From assembly GCA_002369295.1 (NCBI GenBank), contig DFDR01000189.1, positions 1 through 9,453 on the forward strand: DNA of 9,453 nt, read 5' to 3'. A program made the position numbers and the translations under genes. Numbering within the stretch: the first letter of the stretch is position 1; every line of letters begins with the position of its first letter. Source of the DNA: Desulfovibrionaceae bacterium UBA3823. GTDB taxonomy: Bacteria; Desulfobacterota; Desulfovibrionia; Desulfovibrionales; Desulfovibrionaceae. Below are positions 1 through 6,669 of this stretch, in pieces. Below the pieces are notes generated by a model, which saw only the letters and a program-made list of their open reading frames with translations, had not been told where the DNA came from and did not search any database.

Positions 1-24
1 GCTTGCCAGAGCCGCTTGCCAGAG
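1..24. repeat. 13-bp tandem repeat at left edge
   Basis: The unit GCTTGCCAGAGCC at 1-13 is followed directly by GCTTGCCAGAG at 14-24, so 11 bases of a second unit match before the copies diverge. The array may continue left of the window. Read leftward, the segment is open and could encode part of an unseen protein, but nothing identifies it. Confidence 0.5.
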
Positions 25-413
25 CAGGATGCCGTCGGCATCGCCAGCTGTCCCAGCCTCGCCAGGGAAGGAGCCCACGGAAGATGACGGTCCCGGGTCT
101 CGCTTCAAGTGCAGCGCGGGTCCCCTGCGGGTTCTGCGATGAAATCACGAGAGGTTGCGAAAAGAGGCATGGGGGTTCAGGAATCTGCTGAACGCCTCGC
201 TGCGGGTGTCCGAGGTCTCCGGGGGTACGCAGGTCCGGCCTGTCTCCGCCCCGCGCTCTGGACAGGCGAAGCCAGGAGAAGCGACTGCTGCAAGGCGAAG
301 TGTGTTCATGCGGGACAGCAGTCCGCGACATGTCAACAGTTTCCCGCAGGCTGAAGAGGAACGCCGTCCGAAAGCCTCCGGCTTCCGTTGCGGGGCAGGC
401 GTTGCGGAACCGG
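25..413. other. no recognisable gene
   Basis: Several frames stay open because of high GC, but none gives a protein that I recognise, none has a convincing SD, and no domain motif is visible on either strand. It may be the eroded downstream neighbour of the leftward remnant that ends at 414. I see no terminator or RNA gene. Confidence 0.4.
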
Positions 414-740
414 CTATTCCGGCCTCGGGCCGGCGTCCTGCCAGTCCAGAATTTCGAGTGCATCCTTCGCCGCCCTGCGGACATAGTCCTGCATCATGGC
501 TATGGCGCTTTCTGCGGCGCGGACTTCCGGATGCCGCTTTCAGCTCCAGCCGTGCGGCGGCCTCCAGCTTGGCTTCGTGGCGGGGCCTGAGGAAGGTCTC
601 CAGCTGGAGTCCGCGGGGAAGCCAGGGGCATTCGCCGATGTCGAAGGAGGCGCCGTGGTCGAAGAGTGGCGCCGGACGCAGGACTTCTCCGGTTCCGTTG
701 AACACAAGCAAAAGTCTCTGCAGCATTCATGAGCCTAGCG
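414..740 (-). pseudogene. remnant of a HipA-like kinase C-terminus
   Basis: On the minus strand, from about 726 to 540, one frame reads FNGTGEVLRPAPLFDHGASF. This resembles the APLFDxGxSL-type segment of HipA-like Ser/Thr kinases. After a +/-1 shift near the AAAG run at 536-541, the next frame continues as a helical tail (RHPEVRAAESAIAMMQDYV and onward to DWQDAGPRPE) and stops at TAG 414-416. A TGA sits just before codon 726, and the sequence then meets the putative insertion-sequence end at 741. I therefore read this as a 3' fragment, broken by at least one frameshift and cut off at its 5' side. The matching N-terminal half is not found beyond the right end of the element. The HipA link rests on one motif; another kinase-like or unrelated family is possible. 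Confidence 0.4.
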
Positions 741-764
741 CTGACATGTGCCCACATTGATCCC
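741..764 (+). repeat. candidate left terminal inverted repeat
   Basis: It starts with CTGAC and contains a CCCACA core, similar in layout to the 19-bp IS50 end, which starts CTGAC and has CACA near its inner side. It lies 39 bases before the transposase start codon, a normal distance for this group. The best inverted partner found is 3297-3320. Confidence 0.4.
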
Positions 765-802
765 CCTACACAGCCTAGGAAAAATCTGCCATCCTCCCGG
801 GC

Positions 803-3013
803 ATGGATACGCATGACATCTCTCCTCTCAAGCAGACCCTTTCCGCGCCCGACGTGCTGGAAAAGGTTCGGCAGTGGCTCCGGGAGCAGGCTGGGCGCAC
901 GCTTCTCCAGTTCGCGTACTTTCTCTGCACAGCGCTTGATCTGCGCAACGCCGACGGCAGCTACCGGGATCATGCCTGCGCACGGGCTCTGGAGGAGCTT
1001 CACCGCGCCGGAACCCTCGATCTCCAGGCCTCCCTCCGCTGGGAGCCGCCCAGGGAAAAGCGCCCCCGCAAGCCCCGCTGCCTCCCGGAGCCGGTGCCCC
1101 TGCCCGAAGGGGTTCCGGACAGCGTCGAGAAGATCGGGAAGATCTGGATTGTCCGGGTCAAAACTGATCCGGAGCTTCTAACCTGGAACACGGCGCTTGA
1201 AACCGAGCACGACATCGGCGCCACCGTGCCTCCCGGACACGCGCTCAAGCTCCTGTTCTATTCGGCGCACGGCCTTCTGGCGTGCATGTGCTACTCCTCG
1301 GCCATGGACGCGCTTGCGCTGAGGGACGACTGGGTGGACTTCACGCCGGAGCAGAGGGACTCCCTCGCCAAGAAAATCATCATCTTCAACAGCCGCCTTC
1401 TCATCCGGACGAAAGGATGCCGCAACCTGGCCTCCAAAGTCATCGCCATGGGAGAAGACTTCGCCAGGAAGGTGTACAGGGAGGAATGGAACGTCGACGC
1501 CTGCCTGATCGAAACGTTCGTGAACCCGGAGAAGCACGACGGCGCGTGCTACAAGGCCGCCGGCTACGAGCCGGTGGGCTTGACCGAAGGGCGCGGCGAC
1601 AACGGAGAATCCATTCGGAAGGACGGCGAGACGGCGGTGGCCCCCAAGATGCTCTTCATGAAGGTGCTGGTTCCGGACTTCAGAGAGCGTTACGGCATCG
1701 GCCGCCCCAGGGGGGAGAACCTGCCGCCGCCCTGGTTCCTCCAGGGGCCGCTGGGCATCAGCGAAAGTCTGGACGGCGATGTGTTCATGCAGGAGTTTGC
1801 AGGCTCTCCGCTTGGAGACAGGAGGCGCAACCGCCGCATTGCCAGGACCGCAGGCCTCCTCTACGCCAGGCCGGGCAACACGGTGTGCGGAGCGGCCAGG
1901 GGAGGATCGTCCGGCGGATACGCCGAGATGAAGGGCGCCTACAGAATCTTCGAGTCCGAGCAGGCATTCGGCATGGACGACGTGATGCAGGGCCACGCGC
2001 ACCGCACATGCCGGCGCATGATGGCCTTCGAACGCGTCTACGTCGCGATGGACAGAACCCTCCTGGACTTTTCCTCCAAGCCGCGGACAAGCAGGGACAT
2101 GGGAGACGCCGGCAGGAACCAGACCGCAGCCGCAAGCCGGAGCATCGGCATCTTCAGCGCCTGGGTCTCCACCGAAGAGGGCATTCCGCTGGGCATACTG
2201 AGGTCCGACTGCGAGGTGCGCGGCTTCTGGAAGAAGGACGATCCCAAGCCCAGGGAAGTCCCGCCCGAGAAGACAGCGCCGTACATCTGGCTCGAGTTCG
2301 TGCTCTGGATGAACGGGATAGCCCGGTGGATGCCGAAAACGAAGCTGTGCATTCTCTGCGACCGCGAAAGCGACTTCGGCGGCTTTCTGAGCGAGATCCA
2401 GCTGCTGCCCAACGTGGAGGTCATCCTCCGGGCGAAGGCGGACCGCGCCGTGGAGGGCGGAAGCCGGAGAAGGCACAGCCTCTTCAGGCTGATGCGGGCG
2501 AAGGAGGAGTGCGCGAAGATGACCGTGCGCGTTCCGAGGATCGTGAAGCAGTCCAGGAAGCGGGAACAGGCGCCGGGAAGCGCCAGGGCGGCGAGGAATG
2601 CGGTGCTGAGCGTGCGCATGCACAGGGTGGCTTTCAGGCTGCCCGACGGGAAGTCCGCGCCCCTCTGGGCCGTGACGGCGGTCGAGCTGGACAAGCCGAA
2701 GGGACTGGAAAGAGTCTGGTGGAATCTCCTGACGACGAGAGCCCTCGAGAGTCCCGAAGACGCCGTGAAGTGCGTCGAGGACTACGCCAGGCGCTGGAGC
2801 ATCAAGGAGTTCCACCACGTGCTCAAGCACGGCTGCAAGGTTGAGCAGCTCTCGCTCAGGGAGCCGGACCACATTGAGCGGGCTATCGGCGTCGAGGAGA
2901 TCGTGGCCTGGAGCTTCATGCTCAGGCACAAGCTGGGCAGGGAGCATCCAGAACTGCCGCCGGAGGCGGCCTTCGACGATCTGGAGGTGGCCGTCCTGGA
3001 AGTTTTCAGCTAA
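803..3013 (+). CDS. DUF4338 (DruA-like) / Tn5-type transposase fusion, likely inactive
   Basis: This 736-residue protein has two parts. Residues about 120-300 match DUF4338, the family of the Druantia anti-phage protein DruA: NSRLLI, NLASKVIAMG, ETFVNP, CYKAAGYEPVGLTEGRGD. Residues about 330-736 are a Tn5/IS50-like DDE transposase. A DNA-binding segment (PLGDRRRNRR, then EMKGAYRIFESE) precedes D417 in AMDRTLLDFS and D520 in LCDRESDFGGFL. The YREK region is YARRWSIKEFHHVLKHGC. By alignment with Tn5 (YTHRWRIEEFHKAWK), Y661, R664 and K675 are present, but the catalytic Glu position is K668 (codon AAG 2804-2806). Tn5-type C-termini usually continue past this stop with LGG..GRK.D; here that motif is found out of frame downstream, so the protein looks truncated. 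ATG 803 is the first start in this frame and no strong SD is visible. DUF4338 may help bind or process DNA, but its role in such fusions is not established. Confidence 0.85.
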   Translation: MDTHDISPLKQTLSAPDVLEKVRQWLREQAGRTLLQFAYFLCTALDLRNADGSYRDHACARALEELHRAGTLDLQASLRWEPPREKRPRKPRCLPEPVPLPEGVPDSVEKIGKIWIVRVKTDPELLTWNTALETEHDIGATVPPGHALKLLFYSAHGLLACMCYSSAMDALALRDDWVDFTPEQRDSLAKKIIIFNSRLLIRTKGCRNLASKVIAMGEDFARKVYREEWNVDACLIETFVNPEKHDGACYKAAGYEPVGLTEGRGDNGESIRKDGETAVAPKMLFMKVLVPDFRERYGIGRPRGENLPPPWFLQGPLGISESLDGDVFMQEFAGSPLGDRRRNRRIARTAGLLYARPGNTVCGAARGGSSGGYAEMKGAYRIFESEQAFGMDDVMQGHAHRTCRRMMAFERVYVAMDRTLLDFSSKPRTSRDMGDAGRNQTAAASRSIGIFSAWVSTEEGIPLGILRSDCEVRGFWKKDDPKPREVPPEKTAPYIWLEFVLWMNGIARWMPKTKLCILCDRESDFGGFLSEIQLLPNVEVILRAKADRAVEGGSRRRHSLFRLMRAKEECAKMTVRVPRIVKQSRKREQAPGSARAARNAVLSVRMHRVAFRLPDGKSAPLWAVTAVELDKPKGLERVWWNLLTTRALESPEDAVKCVEDYARRWSIKEFHHVLKHGCKVEQLSLREPDHIERAIGVEEIVAWSFMLRHKLGREHPELPPEAAFDDLEVAVLEVFS

Positions 3014-3287
3014 AAAAGAAAACTAAAATCAATAAGTTAAGCGAACCCGACAGAGGGTGGCAGGGCTTGGGGGCGACCCGGGGCGCAAGTGGGACGAAAA
3101 AGCTGGACACGAAACCTTTGGGAACGGCTCCGAGCTGGTCTCGAACATACCGGGCTTTCTGAATCAGCTCCATGCGTTGAAGGACAGCGGCCGCACCCAG
3201 CTGGGTGATGAACTATGGACGAGACGCTTCGGCGAATTGGAAAAATGGAAGAGGCCAGCTGAGGCATCACAGCTGGACGCTGCCTAG
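3014..3287 (+). pseudogene. frameshifted C-terminal tail of the transposase
   Basis: After the TAA at 3011-3013, a second frame reads QLKKKTKINKLSEPDR across 3007-3054. From about 3054 a third frame reads RVAGLGGDPGRKWDEKAGHE and continues to TAG 3285-3287. The LGG..GRK.D pattern is the usual end of Tn5/IS4 transposases (LGGxLGRKxDGxPG). Two frame changes, near 3001-3013 and 3045-3056, would join these pieces to the upstream gene and give roughly 830 residues. The last stretch, about 50 residues after GHE, is not recognised. No SD precedes any internal start, so I do not call it a separate gene. Confidence 0.6.
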
Positions 3288-3296
3288 ACGTTACTG

Positions 3297-3320
3297 TGTC
3301 TGGATCTGGACAAAGGTCAG
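3297..3320 (-). repeat. candidate right terminal inverted repeat
   Basis: Read on the minus strand this begins CTGACC and matches about 15 of 24 positions of the left end at 741. It follows the end of the transposase remnant by about 10 bases. A chance match of this quality in the searched interval is possible. Confidence 0.3.
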
Positions 3321-3376
3321 GACAAGGTGGATCCGCCGCCAGACAAGGAAGACGGATCCTTCAAGAAGTTCTAGCG

Positions 3377-3415
3377 TTCCTCCTGCCACTGGAGTATGTT
3401 TCAGGGCAGGAGGAA
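3377..3415 (+). promoter_or_regulatory. inverted repeat covering the SD of a micro-ORF
   Basis: TTCCTCCTGCC (3377-3387) and GGCAGGAGGAA (3405-3415) are perfect reverse complements around a 17-base loop. The right arm holds the strong SD AGGAGG (3408-3413), five bases before ATG 3419, and the left arm holds the complementary CCTCCT. In RNA this hairpin would hide the ribosome-binding site of the micro-ORF. No T-tract follows, so it does not look like a terminator. Confidence 0.45.
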
Positions 3416-3418
3416 GCC

Positions 3419-3508
3419 ATGAACGCATCCTGCATGAAGGAGAACTGCGACCGCATCCATTCCTGCGAGGAGATCTTGCCGTTCTCCGATCGTCCGGCAG
3501 CGAGCTAG
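3419..3508 (+). CDS. 29-aa cysteine-containing micro-ORF (possible leader peptide)
   Basis: ATG 3419 is preceded by AGGAGG with a 5-base spacer, one of the best SD sites in the window. The peptide starts MNASCMKENCDRIHSC and ends at TAG 3506-3508. It has three Cys, mixed charge, no membrane segment and no recognised family. It ends 37 bases before the start of the signal-peptide gene at 3546, on the same strand, so it could be a leader or the first gene of a two-gene transcript. The SD lies inside a perfect hairpin. Chance is the alternative, because short GC-rich ORFs are common. Confidence 0.35.
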   Translation: MNASCMKENCDRIHSCEEILPFSDRPAAS

Positions 3509-3545
3509 TCCGTTCAATTTTCTTTGCCGGAAGGAGATCGCCTCT

Positions 3546-4193
3546 ATGCATGCTGGTTCCGCAGAACGCTCCGTTTTTGGCCTGCTTCTCTTCCAATTCT
3601 TCTGCAGCCCGTCCTTCGCCGTGGAGTACGACGCCGTCACGTCCGATCCGCCGGCGACGAAGGAGACGCCTCCTCCCGTAGAGGCGCCTTTCTTCGGCGA
3701 GTAGCCGGACGTAAGGAAGGACGAGCCTGATGACGACGCCGTCCCGTTCTTCGGCAAGCCTGTCGCCGTGAAGGAGGAGCCTGCCGTGAAGAGGAGAGAA
3801 AGCGGAAAATTGGAAAATCCAGCGGATGCGGCGGATAGAAACGACCGCTCCTTTCTGGAGGGGTGCTGGTATTTTGCAAAAGCTGAATATTTTGCCGACA
3901 CCCCCACTAGAGACAGCCTTGGCATTGCACAGGATTCCTACTGCTTTAACAGAAATGAAAAAGGAAACAAGTACACTCAATATTTTAAATTTAATCGACG
4001 TTTTTCTGCAAAAGCGACGGCTTGCTTCGATAAAAACGGCGACATTGTATTTGATAATCATATAAATATAAACATGCGTAAAACTATTGTGCGTTGCAAA
4101 GGCAGAAACACAGGAACGCAATGTTTCATGCATGTTCCAAACATAAAATATCTTCCCAAAGACGTCATAGTCATCCTCTCCCGCACGCCGTAG
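3546..4193 (+). pseudogene. secreted protein with SrfA-like C-terminal domain, interrupted by an amber codon
   Basis: SD AAGGAGA at 3531-3537 lies 8 bases before ATG 3546. The frame is open to TAG 4191-4193 (215 codons) except for one in-frame TAG at 3702-3704 (codon 53). Residues 1-25 form a Sec signal peptide: SVFGLLLFQFFC, then a likely signal peptidase I cut after SPSFA. A Pro/Glu/Asp/Lys-rich linker with two FFG repeats follows to about residue 100. The C-terminal domain starts FLEGCW (W108), then YCFNRNEKG (Y132), KATACFDKNGDI, IVRCKG and TQCF, and ends VILSRTP. This Cys-rich layout resembles the C-terminal part of SrfA-family proteins; the match is from memory. Segment 3930-4180 is much more AT-rich than the linker. 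The amber would release a short secreted peptide, or an internal GTG (3768) could start a cytoplasmic form. Natural suppression or a sequencing error would restore the full protein. Confidence 0.6.
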
Positions 4194-4222
4194 CAAACTG
4201 TCTTCCTTTAGACGAAGTCGGC

Positions 4223-4263
4223 GAGATCTTTTTCAAAATTCTGCCCTGAAAAAAGGGGATCTC
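4223..4263. terminator. bulged hairpin between convergent genes
   Basis: GAGATC (4223-4228) plus TTTTTCA (4229-4235) pairs with TGAAAAA (4247-4253) plus GATCTC (4258-4263), leaving a 4-base AGGG bulge and an 11-base loop. It lies 30 bases after the rightward gene ending at 4193, upstream of the leftward stop at 4497. There is no clean GC stem followed by a U-tract, so termination by this structure is only a possibility. Confidence 0.3.
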
Positions 4264-4496
4264 AAATCAGCAATCTAGGCAAAGCTGTCAGGGGAGTGCC
4301 GGGGCTTGGCATGCGGACGCCGCATGGCGGCAAAGCCCGAAACGGCGGTCGCCAAAACAGCAGCCAGACAGCTTGCCGGCAAAGAAATGCGGGGAGGCGG
4401 CAGATCTCCCGGAGGAAAGCCGTGACGGCAGGCACGAGGACAGGCGCGAGGACAGGGACGAGCATTGTCTTCGCGCAAGGCGAGAAGGACGCCAGT
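4264..4496. other. downstream region of the TerD-like gene, no clear gene
   Basis: On the minus strand two frames stay open after the stop at 4497. One, in frame with that gene, reads LAAVLATAVSGFAAMRRP, which is membrane-like. The other begins MLVPVLAPVLVPAVTAFL (from about 4466). Neither has an SD, and hydrophobic readings come easily from GC-rich antisense sequence, so I do not call a gene here. Confidence 0.3.
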
Positions 4497-6422
4497 CTAG
4501 GCGGCGGCGTCTTCGAGAAGGCGGAGGAAGGCATCGAGGGAGGCGTGCTGCAGGCTGAAGTTGTAGTCCCAGCCGGCATCCTCGTCCTTGTCGTTGATCC
4601 TGGCGCCTGCGCGACCGAGCACCTCGCGCAACGTGAGGCACGTCGCCGCCGAGGCGCGGACGTGCTCCGCAAAGCCCTCCGAGACGCCGCTGTAGGAGGA
4701 CACGATGCCTCTGGCCATGGCGCCCGACGCAAACACGAAGCGCTTGCCGCCGTCGGAAGCACAGTCGATGATGCCGAGGCACATCGACGTCCCCTCGATG
4801 GTCAGGGGGATGGCCAGGTCAAGGTTCCGGCCAACGAGGCTTGCCCGGCTAATCTGCTCTTCGCTGGTCCCTTCCAGAAGGAGCCGGAAGGGACATGCGC
4901 CGTTGGCGGTGTAGTTGTTGAGGTTGACCAGCAGCGTCGCGTCCCGGATGCCTTCGCCGATGAAGAACACCTCGGACGCGCCGCCCTTTCTGCGGGGCGC
5001 ATCGGTCATGTCGCCGCTGAAAAGCACCCTTGCCTCGGTGCGCAGGACGCTGCATTCCTCAGACCACTGCACGTGCCAGCCGCAGTTGACGGTGGAGGAG
5101 TTGAGATGCAGGTCGAGATCCGTGCGGCTCTCCTGCCCGTTGACCAGGATGTTTTCCCAGTGGACGCCGCACAGCACGCTCTTGGGAAGCCTGTAGACGG
5201 AGTTGAAGGGGATGAAGCCGGTGAACTGCCTCGGCGAGGCGGGAAAGGCGTAGTCGGGATTGTCCGGCAGGAAGACGCTGCGGCCCTCGACGCGCGGCCT
5301 GAGGTCGGCAAGCAGCGCCTCCATGCAGGCTTCCTCGATTTCCTGCGCAAGCTCCGGTGCCGCGCCCTGGTCCCCAATCCAGACCTTGCCGTTGCGTATG
5401 ACGTAGGCGGCATGCGCGGCGCCTTGCCTGCGGCGCCGGATGGCATTGATCAGCGCGACCTTCCTGGCTGTCGAAACCTTCCGGAGCTCCCTCAGGATCG
5501 CGCCGGCATCCCGCGTCCGCCCGCAGGTGACAAGGTCGAGCGGCCCGGGATGCGCCGGCTCCTTGAGCTTGACCGCCAGCTTGCGCATGCGGTTGACGGG
5601 CGAGCGGAAAAGCGGGTTGGCGCGCAGCGCCAGGAACAGCGGCTTGTAGCGGTAGTACACCTTGGCGCATGCGGCCACGAGGCCGGGATGCAGGGAAAAC
5701 CAGTCCGTCTTCAGATCGGCGATGCCCGCCTTGAGGCTGGCGATAGCCTCCGGCGACTTGATCAAAAGCAGGCTGCCCGTGGCCTTGTAGACGGCAAAGC
5801 GCAGGAATTCTTCGCCCTCCGCAGGACAGTCCCCGCGCGCGTCCCAGAGCAGCATCTTGATTTCCTTGTTCCTGCACTGCCCGGGATCCCAGTCCCTGGC
5901 CAGGCCGAGAAGGCGCAGCATGGCGGCAAAGTGCGGCATGGCGTCGCCGGGGATCGGGGCGCGGCCAAGGGCAATGGCATGCAGGCGCGAGCGCAGCTCC
6001 TCCATGGGCATCTTCCGCAGGACGGCTATGCGCACCGGCGCGCCCGGCTCCAGCGCAAGGCGCTCGCGGGGGATGAAGGCCTGCGCCTCGAGCCCCAGGT
6101 TCTCGAGGCCGTAGGTGGAAAAGTAGTGCAGGATCTGCTGGGCAAAAAGATGCCTGGCATCGCCGTCTCTGACGGCGGCGAAGGACTTGTGGAATCCGGC
6201 GTTCAGGCTGCGCAGGTCAGTGCCCACGTTCTGCTTCAGAAAGGAGCGCAGCCTTCCCAGCACCGGATTGCCGGCCCAGGCTTCGGGGGTGACGTAGTAG
6301 CCGAAGCAGATCTCTCCCTCGTCGTCCTTGGGTGCACAGGCGACGTCGGCCTGCACCTCGGGCACGGCATGGAAGAAAAGGATGCAGGACTTGGTCAGCT
6401 CGATGGCGTCTTTGATAAGCAT
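4497..6422 (-). CDS. 641-aa protein with C-terminal TerD-like region
   Basis: ATG 6422 (MLIKDAIELTKSCILFF) follows a purine-rich AAGAGAGAG site; a longer in-frame start reaches 6632 but adds a low-complexity leader. No signal peptide or membrane segment is seen, so it is probably cytoplasmic. The first 400 residues are mixed helical sequence, including NRMRKLAVKLKEPAHPGPLD, with no domain I can name. The last 210 residues carry DLDLHLNSS (from about D435), LFSGDMTDAPRRKGGASEVF, LVNLNNY, LGIIDC and a final TLREVLGRAGA. This order resembles the DLDLS...SGDxTxAP.P.GAsE pattern of TerD-fold domains in large bacterial Ter-associated proteins (compare the MXAN_6230/SCO0854 type). TerD domains bind calcium and occur in stress, tellurite and phage-resistance clusters; whether this one binds calcium is unknown. 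A sigma70-like promoter lies about 250 bases upstream. The gene looks intact; the long antisense frame is its shadow. Confidence 0.75.
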   Translation of the reverse strand: MLIKDAIELTKSCILFFHAVPEVQADVACAPKDDEGEICFGYYVTPEAWAGNPVLGRLRSFLKQNVGTDLRSLNAGFHKSFAAVRDGDARHLFAQQILHYFSTYGLENLGLEAQAFIPRERLALEPGAPVRIAVLRKMPMEELRSRLHAIALGRAPIPGDAMPHFAAMLRLLGLARDWDPGQCRNKEIKMLLWDARGDCPAEGEEFLRFAVYKATGSLLLIKSPEAIASLKAGIADLKTDWFSLHPGLVAACAKVYYRYKPLFLALRANPLFRSPVNRMRKLAVKLKEPAHPGPLDLVTCGRTRDAGAILRELRKVSTARKVALINAIRRRRQGAAHAAYVIRNGKVWIGDQGAAPELAQEIEEACMEALLADLRPRVEGRSVFLPDNPDYAFPASPRQFTGFIPFNSVYRLPKSVLCGVHWENILVNGQESRTDLDLHLNSSTVNCGWHVQWSEECSVLRTEARVLFSGDMTDAPRRKGGASEVFFIGEGIRDATLLVNLNNYTANGACPFRLLLEGTSEEQISRASLVGRNLDLAIPLTIEGTSMCLGIIDCASDGGKRFVFASGAMARGIVSSYSGVSEGFAEHVRASAATCLTLREVLGRAGARINDKDEDAGWDYNFSLQHASLDAFLRLLEDAAA

Positions 6423-6545
6423 AGTCTCTCTCTTGAGCTGCGGCCGCGCCTGCGCAGGGGGCGCATACGCCTTCCCTGCGTCAGGCGACAAGGGCAACGC
6501 AGACAAATGCGGCGGAAAGTAGGGATGTCTGCACGACATGACAGT

Positions 6546-6564
6546 CAAGGAACTTTCATCTGCC
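6546..6564 (-). repeat. 19-bp direct repeat, copy C
   Basis: On the minus strand GGCAGATGAAAGTTCCTTG. It matches 17 of 19 bases of the copy at 6608-6626, which begins 62 bp away, about six helical turns. Both lie in the leader of the TerD-like gene, between its promoter and start codon. Confidence 0.55.
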
Positions 6565-6607
6565 GCATAAAGGCAAAGTGGGCGGGAAGTAGAATCGTAG
6601 TCGAATA

Positions 6608-6626
6608 CAAGGAACTTCCATATGCC
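6608..6626 (-). repeat. 19-bp direct repeat, copy B
   Basis: On the minus strand GGCATATGGAAGTTCCTTG. Its first eight bases are repeated again at 6679-6672, over the -10 box of the promoter, so a degenerate third copy may exist there. Such spaced repeats could be operators for a DNA-binding regulator; no regulator is identified. Confidence 0.55.
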
Positions 6627-6669
6627 CTGCAAGCGTCAAGACAAAAATTGAAACCTTCAACTTGGCTTA

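Larger units (their letters stand above)
741..3320 (+). mobile_element. decayed Tn5-like IS4-superfamily insertion sequence
   Basis: The element is defined by the transposase gene it carries. Candidate ends are CTGACATGTGCCCACATTGA starting at 741 and, inverted, the segment 3297-3320 ending in GGTCAG. Over 24 bases the two ends match at about 15 positions, including the last five (CTGAC), which is also how the ends of IS50 begin. No 9-bp target duplication is visible (732-740 versus 3321-3329 differ). The element may be old, the right end may be wrongly placed, or there may have been a deletion. The transposase is damaged at its active site and 3' end, so autonomous movement is unlikely. Confidence 0.45.

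Noticed and set aside
1178..2947. Long leftward and alternative rightward frames inside the transposase gene
   Set aside because: They are shadows of high-GC coding sequence. They are rich in His/Arg/Pro or Arg/Gly and have no start signals, whereas the frame at 803 carries the DUF4338 and DDE motifs.
803..3013. Druantia-type defence system
   Set aside because: Only the DUF4338 domain is shared. It is fused to a transposase, and no DruE-like helicase or other Druantia gene is present in the window.
3291..4196. 301-codon leftward open frame
   Set aside because: It is antisense to the signal-peptide/SrfA-like gene, has Arg-rich low-complexity runs and no SD; the rightward frame explains the region better.
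6624..6650. Second promoter with TTGACG upstream of the TerD-like gene
   Set aside because: No acceptable -10 box occurs at 16-18 bases; the TTGACA-17-TATGAA pair nearby is much better.
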